Source: Bacteriovoracaceae bacterium | GTDB taxonomy: Bacteria; Bdellovibrionota; Bacteriovoracia; Bacteriovoracales; Bacteriovoracaceae | NCBI GenBank assembly: GCA_023701435.1 | Contig: JAMPXB010000003.1 | Coordinates: forward strand, 62,001 to 126,000 | Reading direction: 5' to 3' | Length of the DNA stretch: 64,000 bases | In this document: positions 34,349 through 43,700 of the stretch, piece by piece | How the letters are laid out: each line of letters begins with the position of its first letter | Position numbering within the stretch: the first letter of the stretch is position 1 | Position numbers and translations under genes: made by a program | The notes under the pieces: model-generated | The model's database searches: none | The model's input: the letters and a program-made list of their open reading frames with translations, nothing else | Told to the model about the DNA's origin: nothing

Positions 34349-35287
34349 TTAACTTTGAGAAAAATCCTGAAGATAAATTTCATTTTCTGATAAAATGAAA
34401 TTTGCTCTGATGGGGACGGATCTTCTGTGCCATTTGGGAATCGGGAAGTAGATATTACTCCAGTGTGAGAATTTATTCGCATGACTGCTTATCAAAACGT
34501 TGTTATGCCCTAAGATCCTGATTGATAATCTTAAATGAGAATATTTTTCAAGATTCGAGAACTGCACACTATATGTGTCCTGCATTTCCGGTTTCATGAG
34601 ATCAATCACCGCAAGAAGCTTTTCCTCACCTGAACTGGTCCACTTGTCTGCAAGCTCGTAAGACTGGTCAATGGACTTCCACGCACCGAGATTTGAAAGT
34701 TGAGACAAAGGGAAGCCATCAAAGTCTTCCAGCTCAAAACTAGTATCATAGAACTCGCTATATACCGGCTCAATAATGATTTCACTGAAACGTGGAAGAA
34801 TGTCAGCTCTTTCTGATATGCCATTAAGCTGTAAAGTTTTGAACACCGATATAACATTTTCAGAAAGGCCATTGGCCCCGAAAATTTCATGAACGATAAC
34901 TTCAGGTTGGTCATCCCCGAATTCTTTCAATAATAAATCATAGGCATCCATTTTCAATAGTATCGCCTTACCTTCAGCAATGGGCTTTGCCATTAAATGC
35001 GAATAAACTACCTGTAAATGCGGATTGTATTCCACGGAAAAAACTTTTTTTGCTCCATACTTAAGCGATAAATAAGAAAGAATGCCGGAGCCGGAACCAA
35101 TGTCTAAAACAACCTTATCCTTAACTTTGTGCTCAATTAAACTTTTATAGAATTCAAAACGTTCGCGATCACGCAACATCTCTAAATGCCAGGCCGGAAA
35201 ATGTTCACCGGATTTATGAAACTCATCCAGATACTCAGTGTTAGAGCTTTGCAAATAGTTTTTGAGAGGAGACTTTGGAGAGAGCAT
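34349..35287 (-). CDS. PRMT-like SAM methyltransferase
   Basis: 312 residues. The N-terminal helix WHLEMLRDRERFEFYKSLI and motif I VLDIGSGSGILSYLS followed by GAKKVFSVEYNP match the protein arginine methyltransferase layout. The second region with VIVHEIFGANGLSENV takes the place of the PRMT double-E loop; only one Glu (HEIFG) is kept, as in PRMT7/9-like bacterial homologues. The C-terminal part is a beta-barrel-like domain with PVYSEFYD. A protein or small-molecule substrate is possible; no partner gene is nearby. Confidence 0.7.
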   Translation of the reverse strand: MLSPKSPLKNYLQSSNTEYLDEFHKSGEHFPAWHLEMLRDRERFEFYKSLIEHKVKDKVVLDIGSGSGILSYLSLKYGAKKVFSVEYNPHLQVVYSHLMAKPIAEGKAILLKMDAYDLLLKEFGDDQPEVIVHEIFGANGLSENVISVFKTLQLNGISERADILPRFSEIIIEPVYSEFYDTSFELEDFDGFPLSQLSNLGAWKSIDQSYELADKWTSSGEEKLLAVIDLMKPEMQDTYSVQFSNLEKYSHLRLSIRILGHNNVLISSHANKFSHWSNIYFPIPKWHRRSVPIRANFILSENEIYLQDFSQS

Positions 35288-35326
35288 TGTTACTACTTTT
35301 AGCCGCTGCTAAGTTGAAATGGAATT

Positions 35327-36571
35327 TCAGATTTTATTTCGGGTCAGTACTTTCCAGTTCTCTACCATAATTTTCTCAGAACCATTGTTTAATGGTTGAA
35401 AAAACTTTTCTTGAACTTCTTGAGGAAGATATCTTTGTTCTATCCAATTGCCAGGGTAGGCATGGGGGTACTTATAATTTTTCTTCTCGGGTGAAACATT
35501 GGAAAGATGTCCTGGAACTTCGATCGTGGGATTTTCTTTTACAAAGGCCAGTGCTGCATCGACTGCTTTGTAGGCCGAGTTCGATTTAGGGGATAAGGCC
35601 ATAAAAACAGTGGCATGAGCGAGTGTAATGCGGGCCTCAGGCATACCAATCTGTTTAACCACATAATGGGCATTGCTGGTTACTTGCAGGGCCTGAGAAT
35701 TGGCCAGTCCCACATCCTCACTGGCCAGAATCATCAGCCGTCGGGCGATAAATTCCGGATCTTCTCCGCCATCGAGCATGATCGCCAGATAGAGAAGAGC
35801 ACCATCCGGATCTGAGCCTCGGATGGATTTAATAAAGGCCGATATTACATCATAATGTCGGTTGGCATTTCGGTCGTACTGCCGGGCATGTTCAAACAGT
35901 TCTTTTAAGACTTGCTCTTTATTCTCCAGCTCTCTTTGATCAAAAGCTGCCAGGCGTGCCAGTTGGTTAAGAGCAAAGCGGGCATCTCCATTGGAGAGTT
36001 TCGCCAGGTCTTCACCGAAGTCTTTGAGCTTCGGACGTTTAAGGTCGTCACATCCGCGCTCAATAATTTGAACAAGGTCCTCCACCTGAAGCTGCTTTAA
36101 TTCAATGAGGGAGACCCGCGAGATGAGTGCTTTATTAAGTGAAGTATGAGGATACTCGGTGGTGGCCCCAATAAAGAGGAAGTCGCCATTTTCCAAATAA
36201 GGAAGAAGAGCATCTTGCTGGGACTTATTAAAGCGGTGAATCTCATCAATAAAGAGGATGGATTCTTTTCCAAATTCCCGCCTGCGATCAAGCATTTCCT
36301 GAATGATCCGCTTTAATTCAGGGATTCCACTGGTGACGGCACTAAATACTGTGAGTTCTCGTGCAATTTGGCCTGAGAGGATATGGGCGAGGGTTGTTTT
36401 CCCCGTTCCTGGTGGACCCCAGAAGATAACGTGTCGGGGATGAGAGACTAATTTCTCCAATTGAGGACGAATCTTTGCCTGACCGTAGAAATCTTCCAAG
36501 GTTTTAGGACGAAGTTTGGCCGCCAAAGGGACGTCATGTTGATCATTTAGGGAAAAAGTGTCTAGTTGCAT
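35327..36571 (-). CDS. rarA: replication-associated recombination protein A (RarA/MgsA)
   Basis: About 414 residues. AAA+ ATPase acting at stalled replication forks, related to clamp loaders. N-terminal PLAAKLRPKTLEDFYGQ, Walker A GPPGTGKTT, Walker B ILFIDEIHRFNKSQQD, sensor 1 FIGATTEYP, then the tetramerisation region with GSDPDGALLYLAIMLDGGEDP and a C-terminal YKYPHAYPGNWIEQRYLP, all diagnostic. An upstream ATG at 36604 is in frame; the start at 36571 (MQLDTFSL) matches family length better. Confidence 0.94.
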   Translation of the reverse strand: MQLDTFSLNDQHDVPLAAKLRPKTLEDFYGQAKIRPQLEKLVSHPRHVIFWGPPGTGKTTLAHILSGQIARELTVFSAVTSGIPELKRIIQEMLDRRREFGKESILFIDEIHRFNKSQQDALLPYLENGDFLFIGATTEYPHTSLNKALISRVSLIELKQLQVEDLVQIIERGCDDLKRPKLKDFGEDLAKLSNGDARFALNQLARLAAFDQRELENKEQVLKELFEHARQYDRNANRHYDVISAFIKSIRGSDPDGALLYLAIMLDGGEDPEFIARRLMILASEDVGLANSQALQVTSNAHYVVKQIGMPEARITLAHATVFMALSPKSNSAYKAVDAALAFVKENPTIEVPGHLSNVSPEKKNYKYPHAYPGNWIEQRYLPQEVQEKFFQPLNNGSEKIMVENWKVLTRNKI

Positions 36572-36615
36572 AGCTTGTTCTAGCAAATAAATTGCATTTT
36601 GCACAGTGTCTAAGG

Positions 36616-36644
36616 TTGACGACAGAGCGTTAAAAGGTTACTTT
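36616..36644 (+). promoter_or_regulatory. candidate promoter of rpsU
   Basis: TTGACG (36616-36621), a 17-bp spacer and TACTTT (36639-36644). The -35 matches five of six consensus bases; the -10 is weak. Leader of about 55 nt to the rpsU ATG. Confidence 0.5.
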
Positions 36645-36705
36645 TTTGGTCTTTGAAATCAAGCTGTTTCGGCTTTTCAGTGTCATGCGGAAGGGGGTGT
36701 TTAGT

Positions 36706-36921
36706 ATGTCTACAATTTCAATTACAATCGATGAAAGATTTCCAGCTGAAAAAGCGATTAAGAAATTCAAACGTCTTTGTGATGCTTACGGGATTGTTAA
36801 GGAATACCGTGCTCGTTCAGAGTACAAGAAGCCTTCAATTAAGAAAGCTGAGAAGTTAGAGAACGCTGATAAGCGTCGTCGTAAAAACGACGTGCGCGGA
36901 CGCACTCGTACGAAGTACTAA
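36706..36921 (+). CDS. rpsU: 30S ribosomal protein bS21
   Basis: 71 residues, highly basic. The start is ATG at 36706, preceded by AAGGGGGTG; the frame is open further upstream (36646) but without homology. FPAEKAIKKFKRLCDAYGI and the EYKKPSIKKAE region followed by a KRRRKNDVRGRTRTKY tail match bS21, which helps mRNA pairing with the anti-Shine-Dalgarno. A strong terminator follows at once. Confidence 0.93.
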   Translation: MSTISITIDERFPAEKAIKKFKRLCDAYGIVKEYRARSEYKKPSIKKAEKLENADKRRRKNDVRGRTRTKY

Positions 36922-36924
36922 TCA

Positions 36925-36957
36925 AAAAGAGGCCCTCGCAAGAGGGCCTTTTTTTTG
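36925..36957. terminator. bidirectional terminator between rpsU and the minus-strand gene
   Basis: GGCCCTC-GCAA-GAGGGCC followed by eight T on the plus strand. On the minus strand the stem is followed by TCTTTTTG, so it can also end transcription of the convergent gene at 36959. Confidence 0.92.
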
Positions 36958-36958
36958 C

Positions 36959-37735
36959 TTAAAAATAATATCTTAAAATGGAGTTCCAGCGGTTATGAAT
37001 CACCGACAGGTAGGATCCCATTCCTTCCGGTGTTTTCTTTCTTTTTGTCAGATTCATATTGAGCAGATTGACGGCGAAATTAAGCGAATTCACATTTCTG
37101 TTTAAAAATTCATAATTCATATTCTTAGAGATCTGCAACTGAACGGGATAAACGAAGTTAAAAAAGAATTGCCTGAAATCTTCCCGATACATGAACGGAA
37201 TGAACTCTACGACCGCTAGTGAGAGCAGAGTATTGAGTTCATCTAGCTCCTTGATAATAAAATAGGTTTCTCGTTTTTGAGGAATTTGGGCCGTCATCAT
37301 AAATGAGGAGTTATCCAGATAGCCTTTGGCCTCTTCTAATTCATAATCAAACTGCGATACCAGCCTTATTCCTGAAAGAGAGTTCAGGTACAAAGAGGAG
37401 GATATTTTCTGCTGGCCCATGAGTTTTAAAGAAAGGGCCCTAATGGTCGCAAGCTTTACCCGAAGTTTTTTAACAGTGTCCTTACATTTGTAATTTAAAA
37501 CGCGCGGACAGGTTGTCCGAAGTGTTTCTTTATCGAGGGTCAAGGTATCAAGTTCTTGAATGAGCGGAATGATTTCCTTGGGAAAGTCCGGGAAAAGGGT
37601 CATCATTTGGTAAAAATCTCCCAAAATGCCGTTCAGAATAGGACGAACCTTCACTCTAAAGGATTCCGGATCTAAATTTCTTTGAGCATAGGTGGCCGGA
37701 CTGATGATGAACAAGAGAATAAGAATATAGCGCAT
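36959..37735 (-). CDS. exported hypothetical protein
   Basis: About 258 residues starting at MRYILILLFIISPATYAQ, a signal peptide. The mature protein is predicted mostly helical (NGILGDFYQMMTLFPDF, LKLMGQQKISSSLYLNSL) with a Cys pair (TTCPRVLNYKC). No family recognised. A 12-residue longer frame begins at 37771. It is downstream of the 37743-38273 gene on the same strand and overlaps it if the longer start is used. Confidence 0.6.
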   Translation of the reverse strand: MRYILILLFIISPATYAQRNLDPESFRVKVRPILNGILGDFYQMMTLFPDFPKEIIPLIQELDTLTLDKETLRTTCPRVLNYKCKDTVKKLRVKLATIRALSLKLMGQQKISSSLYLNSLSGIRLVSQFDYELEEAKGYLDNSSFMMTAQIPQKRETYFIIKELDELNTLLSLAVVEFIPFMYREDFRQFFFNFVYPVQLQISKNMNYEFLNRNVNSLNFAVNLLNMNLTKRKKTPEGMGSYLSVIHNRWNSILRYYF

Positions 37736-37742
37736 ACATCCA

Positions 37743-38273
37743 TTATGCCTTATGGGCCTGGAAAAGATCAATCAGGTTAGAATTCTGCCATAAGGAAGGT
37801 ATTTCCCTTAAATAGCCTCTTCCATGGGGTCTTAAAATGAAATGGATCTGCTTAGAATCTAGTTCGCTTAAGTTCAGAATATCAAGGGGAAACTCAGAGC
37901 TGTAGCAAATGACTTTTTTTTCTTCCAGCGCCAGGGGGTGCTTCATGAGGGCGAGGAAGAGATAGATGCCTCCTCCCTGGGTGGAAAATGTGAGTAGTTG
38001 ATCTTTTTCTTGGGAAATCTTTTCCAGAAAATTATCAGCAATCCGCTCAAATTCGCGGCTTTTAAAGTAAGCATGGCGAAGAAAAATTTTACGTAAACTC
38101 AGTGAGAATAATTTTTTTTCCCTTTCAGGCAGATTAAGGAATTCAAATTCCTCCATTAGAAGTTCCTCTATAGAGAATTCTTCAGGAACTTTGAGTTCGG
38201 CATGAAAATAGGGGTGAGGCCCGGTCATTGTTTCTTTTAAAACAGCGAGCTTAAAGAAATCCTTCCAATTCAA
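37743..38273 (-). CDS. hypothetical cytoplasmic protein
   Basis: 176 residues, no signal peptide or membrane segment. N-terminal half is acidic and helical (EELLMEEFEFLNLPEREKK); the C-terminal half contains a beta-alpha pattern (QLLTFSTQGGGIYLFLALMK, VICYSSEFPLDIL) reminiscent of the strand-turn-helix of an alpha/beta hydrolase or Rossmann-like fold, but no catalytic residues can be named. It probably forms a unit with the exported-protein gene downstream. Confidence 0.55.
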   Translation of the reverse strand: MNWKDFFKLAVLKETMTGPHPYFHAELKVPEEFSIEELLMEEFEFLNLPEREKKLFSLSLRKIFLRHAYFKSREFERIADNFLEKISQEKDQLLTFSTQGGGIYLFLALMKHPLALEEKKVICYSSEFPLDILNLSELDSKQIHFILRPHGRGYLREIPSLWQNSNLIDLFQAHKA

Positions 38274-38358
38274 AATTCTACTCCTTGAATGATGCAGGAT
38301 ATTTCGACTTTAAAAGCGAAAAAATTTAACGCCTATTCTTGGTAAACCTTAGGCCAAA

Positions 38359-39510
38359 ATGATTAAACCTCGGGTCGTTAACCCTTTTAAAAGACGTGGT
38401 AAAAGAGCTGTTATGATTAAGGAAATCTTTATCCATTCATTTGAATCTGTTTTTCCCTCTCATCGTATGGCCCAGACCAAAATCAACGATTGGCTACATC
38501 TGACTCATTTGAAAAATGCCTCGCTCCAAGATGAGGATTCTGAAAAATCTCTTAATTTCCTCAGGCGATTCTGCCTCTCGGATAAATATATAGAGCAGAG
38601 GTACACGGACTGCGCAGAGGTGGATGAAGACTGGGAGTCTCATGAGATCTACTGCTTAAAAAATGATTCTCCTCAAGGAGCCTTGATTGATAAACGAAAT
38701 GAATATTTCGGGAAAAAAGTGCGGAGGGTGTTTGAAAAACTCTATCATGACCATCACCCGCCCCACCTTATTCATGTAACCTGTACAGGTTATCTATCTC
38801 CGAGTCCTGCCCAGGACTATTTTAGCAGTAGAGATAACCCGCCAGAAATCACTCATGCCTATCAGATGGGCTGTTATGCTTCTCTACCGGCCATTCGGAT
38901 GGCCTTGGGGATGTGTTTTTATCAAAAATCGACCATTGATATTATTCATACTGAAATGTGCAGCATTCATTTGAATCCATCACTCCACACCCCGGAGCAG
39001 ATGGTGGTCCAAAGTCTCTTTGCTGACGGGCACATTAAATACTCTGTAGGTGAATCGGAGAAGGGATTTAAGGTACTCGCTATTCTCGAAAAGCTGATTC
39101 CTGATAGCGGAAAAGATATGACCTGGATTCCGGGTCAATTTGGGATGGCGATGACTCTTTCCAAAGAGGTACCTTTAAAAATCAGAGAAATGATTCCATC
39201 CTTTGTGGATGAGCTTTGTGCTAAAGCTTCAGTTTTAAAACAAGATATTCTCCAGTCTGCTATTTTTGCCATTCATCCAGGTGGCCCACAAATAATTGAA
39301 GCCGTTACCAAGAAGCTGGAACTAAAAAATGAACAGGTCGTCTTCAGTCACAAAGTCTTAAAAGAGAGGGGCAATATGTCTTCGGCAACTCTTCCTCATG
39401 TCTGGCAAGAAATATGGGAGAGTCGACCTTGTAGCGGCCAAAAAGTCCTGAGTTTGGCCTTTGGTCCAGGGCTCACGATCTTTGGTTCCATCTTTGAGGT
39501 GAGAGATTGA
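38359..39510 (+). CDS. type III polyketide synthase (chalcone synthase-like)
   Basis: 383 residues in this reading; the conserved part begins at the ATG at 38413 (MIKEIFIHSF). Thiolase-fold enzyme with the Cys-His-Asn triad: Cys171 in QMGCYASLPAIRMA, His306 in FAIHPGGPQII and Asn339 in ERGNMSSATLP. The C-terminal GPGLTIFGSIF is the chalcone-synthase GFGPG-type loop. Such enzymes extend an acyl-CoA with malonyl-CoA to give alkyl-pyrones or alkylresorcinols. The next two genes overlap (4 bp, then 22 bp), so this is a three-gene biosynthetic operon. Product unknown. Confidence 0.85.
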   Translation: MIKPRVVNPFKRRGKRAVMIKEIFIHSFESVFPSHRMAQTKINDWLHLTHLKNASLQDEDSEKSLNFLRRFCLSDKYIEQRYTDCAEVDEDWESHEIYCLKNDSPQGALIDKRNEYFGKKVRRVFEKLYHDHHPPHLIHVTCTGYLSPSPAQDYFSSRDNPPEITHAYQMGCYASLPAIRMALGMCFYQKSTIDIIHTEMCSIHLNPSLHTPEQMVVQSLFADGHIKYSVGESEKGFKVLAILEKLIPDSGKDMTWIPGQFGMAMTLSKEVPLKIREMIPSFVDELCAKASVLKQDILQSAIFAIHPGGPQIIEAVTKKLELKNEQVVFSHKVLKERGNMSSATLPHVWQEIWESRPCSGQKVLSLAFGPGLTIFGSIFEVRD

Positions 39511-39947
39511 GTTACCTTCTTCTTCCTTTTTTTTTACAGGGACTTTTGATGGGGATTGATGAGGGGCTCCATCATAGGCGTGACCTCAAACTGTGGGAGA
39601 GATTTGGGCACCCCTTAGACACTCTCACCGTTTTTGTGACCTTCTCTTATATTGTCATCAATCCTTATACGGAACAAAATTTGGTAGTTTTTATTATTCT
39701 GTCGGTTTTTTCATGCTTTTTTATCACCAAGGATGAGTTCATTCATACCGAGGTTTGCGGGCCCTTGGAGCATTGGCTTCACGCCTTGTTATTTGTTCTT
39801 CATCCTTTGGTTTTTTTATGTGCCGGAGTTCTCTGGAAGAATGATGTAAGCAGTGGTTTCTTAGATTATTGGTCTGTCTTGATAGGAGTTTTTATGATCT
39901 ATCAAATCTTACGCTGGAGTATACCGTGGAGAATGATCCTCAAATAA
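39507..39947 (+). CDS. hypothetical membrane protein of the PKS operon
   Basis: 146 residues, TTG start overlapping the PKS stop. Four hydrophobic helices with His-rich segments at their ends: GIDEGLHHRRDL near the N-terminus and HTEVCGPLEHWLHALLFVLHP in the middle. Clustered histidines with acidic residues in a membrane protein recall metal-dependent lipid hydroxylases/desaturases, but the standard HxxHH pattern is incomplete, so no function is assigned. Sits between PKS and methyltransferase, which suggests modification or transport of a lipid product. Confidence 0.6.
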   Translation: MSYLLLPFFLQGLLMGIDEGLHHRRDLKLWERFGHPLDTLTVFVTFSYIVINPYTEQNLVVFIILSVFSCFFITKDEFIHTEVCGPLEHWLHALLFVLHPLVFLCAGVLWKNDVSSGFLDYWSVLIGVFMIYQILRWSIPWRMILK

Positions 39948-40705
39948 ATAACAGCTTTTATGATTCCTATGGAGAGAGGTGGTATACCTCTTATGATGAT
40001 CCTGTCGCTCTTTTACGAGCGGAACATCGGGTAAAGCTGGAGTGGATTATTACTCATTTATCAGATTATCTGATGGGCCCCGGAACTGTTTTAGACGTAG
40101 GGTGTGGGGGTGGTTTTTTAAGCAATGGATTGGCCCTGGCGGGCCATCAGGTTACTGGTATAGACTTGTCTTCTGCCAGCCTGGAAGTGGCCCGGAATCA
40201 TGATCAAACGATGAGTGTCAGGTATGAAGTGGCCGATGCTTTCAAGCTTCCTTATCCGGATGGTAGTTTTGACGCTTTAACAGCGATGGATTTTTTGGAG
40301 CATGTTGAAAATCCTCAGGAAGTCATTCAGGAATTCTCCCGGGTCTTAAGGCCGGGAGGACTTTTCTTTTTTCATACATTTAACCGAAATATTTTTTCCT
40401 GGTTGGTGGTCATTAAGCTTCTCGAGTGGTTTGTAAAAAACACTCCAAAGAACATGCATGTTTTACGGCTTTTTATTAAGCCCGAAGAGCTTAAAAGGTT
40501 TTGCTTAAATTCTGGAATGGAAGTTGTCGTCATGACGGGCATAAGACCTGTTCTATCTTCCATCGATTGGGAAATGGTAAAAACTGGTATTGTCTCCAAA
40601 GAGATGGAGTTTAAATTGACCCGGGGGACATTACTTTCCTATTTGGGAATGGCGATAAAAAAAAAGGGGCCCCGACAGGGCCCCTTTGGCATTAAACTTT
40701 TTTAG
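39926..40705 (+). CDS. UbiG-like SAM methyltransferase
   Basis: About 259 residues from the GTG at 39926 (TGGAG at 39915-39919 is six bases upstream); a longer frame opens at 39869. Motif I is VLDVGCGGGFLSNGLAL, post-I is VTGIDLSSASLEVAR, motif IV FDALTAMDFLEHV and then LRPGGLFFFHTFNRN, as in the UbiG O-methyltransferases of quinone synthesis. In the PKS operon it most likely methylates a hydroxyl of the polyketide phenol or quinone. The last codons lie within a terminator hairpin for the convergent ileS gene and overlap ileS by 14 bp. Confidence 0.82.
   Translation: MENDPQINNSFYDSYGERWYTSYDDPVALLRAEHRVKLEWIITHLSDYLMGPGTVLDVGCGGGFLSNGLALAGHQVTGIDLSSASLEVARNHDQTMSVRYEVADAFKLPYPDGSFDALTAMDFLEHVENPQEVIQEFSRVLRPGGLFFFHTFNRNIFSWLVVIKLLEWFVKNTPKNMHVLRLFIKPEELKRFCLNSGMEVVVMTGIRPVLSSIDWEMVKTGIVSKEMEFKLTRGTLLSYLGMAIKKKGPRQGPFGIKLF
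40657..40687 (-). terminator. ileS terminator inside the methyltransferase 3' end
   Basis: Minus strand GGGGCCC-TGTCG-GGGCCCC with flanking A/T pairs, then nine T (the A run 40657-40665). It sits just after the ileS stop and overlaps the last codons of the convergent methyltransferase gene. Confidence 0.9.
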
Positions 40706-43700
40706 CAAGAACTTCAAAGACGGCTTCATCAATTTCGTGATTCATGGCCCCCGGCAATTTTGTATCTGAAACACTGCCTTTGAGCATAAGCGTTTCAGAG
40801 GCAATATAGCTTTGGTACTTATTAAAGACCTGGGCCAGTTCAGGAGTCGTGAAGACGGTGACCTCAATACGATCGGCCACATTAAAATTTGAATCTTTTC
40901 TAGTTTTTTGAATACGATTAACCATTTCACGAGCAAGCCCTTCATCAATTAGGTCTTGATCAAGTGTGCAGTCCAAATCAATGGTAATTAGGCGGTTTGT
41001 TACCGCTTGAGTGCCAGGTTTAGCATTTCTGTGTACCAGTATTTCGCTTGAGTCAAAGTCAACGTTATTAATTGTCACCTTATCGCCGGCCTCAATCTTT
41101 TGAACATCGCTGGAAGATAGCTTCTCGATGACAGATTTGAAGGCACCCATTTCTTTTCCAAGCTTCTTACCCAGAACTGGAAGATTTGGTTTCGCTGAAA
41201 GCACTACAAAATCCGCTTCATTGGTAAGGTACTCAACATTCTTCACGTTAAGTTCAATTTTAATGAATTCTTCGAGCTTTTTCATTTCATTCAGAAGAGT
41301 TTGATCCTGATGAATGACTTTAAGTGTTTTAAGCGGTGTCTTGACCTTCACACCCTCGGTAACGCGTTTTTGACGTCCGAGTAAAACCACCTGTTGCATT
41401 CTGCCTACGGCGGTTTCAAGTGTTGAATTGATCAATCCTTCAATTTCTTCAGGGTATGAAGTCAAATGAACTGACTCTTCTGTGTTTCCACCAAAAGCTT
41501 TTAACTCACGGTAGATGTATTCAGATAGAAACGGAGAGAACGGTGCCATTAAACGCGATAGGGCCTCAAGGGTGGTATAAAGTGTTGAGTAGGCAGCAGA
41601 TTTATCCGATGACATGCCTTCTTCCCAGAAGCGGCGGCGGTTTAAACGGATATACCAGTTGGTCAGATCTTCAATAAAGTTGAAAAGCTCAGGAACCACA
41701 TTGTACAAGCGGTAGTTTTGCATTTCTTGATTAACATTCTTAATTAAGGTTTGAAGTTTAGAGATCAACCACTGATCGAGAATGTTCTCAGAGTAGTGAC
41801 CGCTAAAGGCCATAGAGCCGTCCCCGGCAACTTTAATTTCCTGAATGGCCTTGGCATCAACTTTCCAGCCATCAACCGAGGCATATGTCGTGAAGAACTT
41901 AAAGGAGTTAAACCAAGGAAGGAGAGCACGGCGAACCATGTCTTTAACGCCTTCATCAGTAAAGCGGAGCTCTTCTGCTTTCACTAGACCTGAATTAATG
42001 AGGAAGAGTCGTAGAGCATCAGCTCCGAATGTTTCAATGAGTTCATCCGGTGGAGTGTAGTTACGAAGACGCTTACTCATCTTCTTACCGTCGGCGGCTA
42101 GAACCATTCCGTTTACAATGACGTTTTTAAAGGCTGGCTTATCAAAGAGCGCAGCTGAAAGAACAGTGAGTGTATAGAACCAACCTCTGGTTTGATCCAG
42201 ACCTTCAGCAATGAATTCGGCCGGGAAACCATCTTTAAATACTTCCTGATTTTCAAATGGGTAGTGAAGTTGAGAGTAAGGCATGGACCCTGATTCAAAC
42301 CAGCAGTCGAGAACTTCCGGAATACGTTTATAGGTTCCTTCTTCTCCAAGCATTGTGAATTGAAGATCGTCTACATATTCACGGTGAAGATCTTTAACTC
42401 TTACTTTGGTATATTTTTCTAAATCATCCAGCGAGCCCATACAGATGGCATTGCCGGTTTTATCGTTGATCCATACTGGAAGAGGAGTTCCCCATACGCG
42501 GGTACGAGAGATTGCCCAGTCGCGGGCATTTTCCAGCCATTTACCAAAACGGCCATCTTTAATTGTATCAGGTACCCAAGTGATCTGCTGATTGGCCTTG
42601 ATCATCTTATCTTTGATTTTTTCAACGGCCAGATACCACTGAGGCATGGCACGGTAGATAAGCGGAGTATCAGTTCGGTAGCACATCGGATAACTGTGAA
42701 CGAGAGTTGATTGATGAAACAGTTGTCCACGGTCTTTAAGGTTTTTAATGATGTCTTTGTCGGCATCTTTAATGAACTTTCCTTCAAAGTCTTTAACAGG
42801 AAGAACGAACTTGGCCGAAGCATCAAGTGGGACAACAACTTCCAGAAGACCAGCGGCCTTCATTACCCGATTATCATCTTCACCAAAGCCAGGGGCCTGG
42901 TGAACAATACCGGTACCATCACCGGTTGTGACATATTCATCATTCAAGATAACAAAGTAGCCCTTGCTGGAAAGATCACTGTAATAAGGGAATAGCGGCT
43001 CATAAGCCATCCCTTTGAGCTGGGCACCTGTGTAGGTTTCAACTTCTTCGTATTTGAAGTTTTTCTTATAAGCTTCAAGACGGGCCTTTGCCATGATGAT
43101 GAAAATATTTTTTTCCAGATCTTTTACTTTTACGTATTCAATTTCTGGATGCACGCAAAGGGAAAGATTGGAAGGAAGTGTCCAGGGAGTTGTGGTCCAT
43201 GCCGCGAAATAAGTGTTGGCGTCCTGTGTAGTTCTGAAAAGAACTGTTACCGCCGGGTCCTGGATATCTTGGTAGTTTTGTCCGGCCTCAAAATTTGAGA
43301 GAGCCGTTTGAAGAGCAGGTGAGTAAGGAACGATTTTATTACCCTGATAAATGAGGCCCTTGTCCCAAATAGACTTAAAGACCCACCAGGTGGATTCCAT
43401 AAATGACAGATCCATCGTCTTGTAGTCGTTTTGGAAATCAACCCAACGGCCCAGTCGACCAATAGTTTTTTCCCATTCATTCACATAACGATCAACGATT
43501 CCGCGACATTCATCATTATATTTTCTAACTCCATGTTGGGCGACGAAGTCGGAAGCTGACATTTGAAATTTCTTATCAATTTCCTGCTCAATCGGTAGAC
43601 CGTGACAGTCCCAACCAAAACGACGGTCAACATAAAAGCCTTTCATGGTGAAGTAGCGAGGAATGATGTCTTTAATGGTGGAAGCCACGATGTGCCCATG

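Noticed and set aside
42711..42995. Plus-strand frames inside ileS
   Set aside because: Antisense to a conserved synthetase coding region; no ribosome sites or domains.
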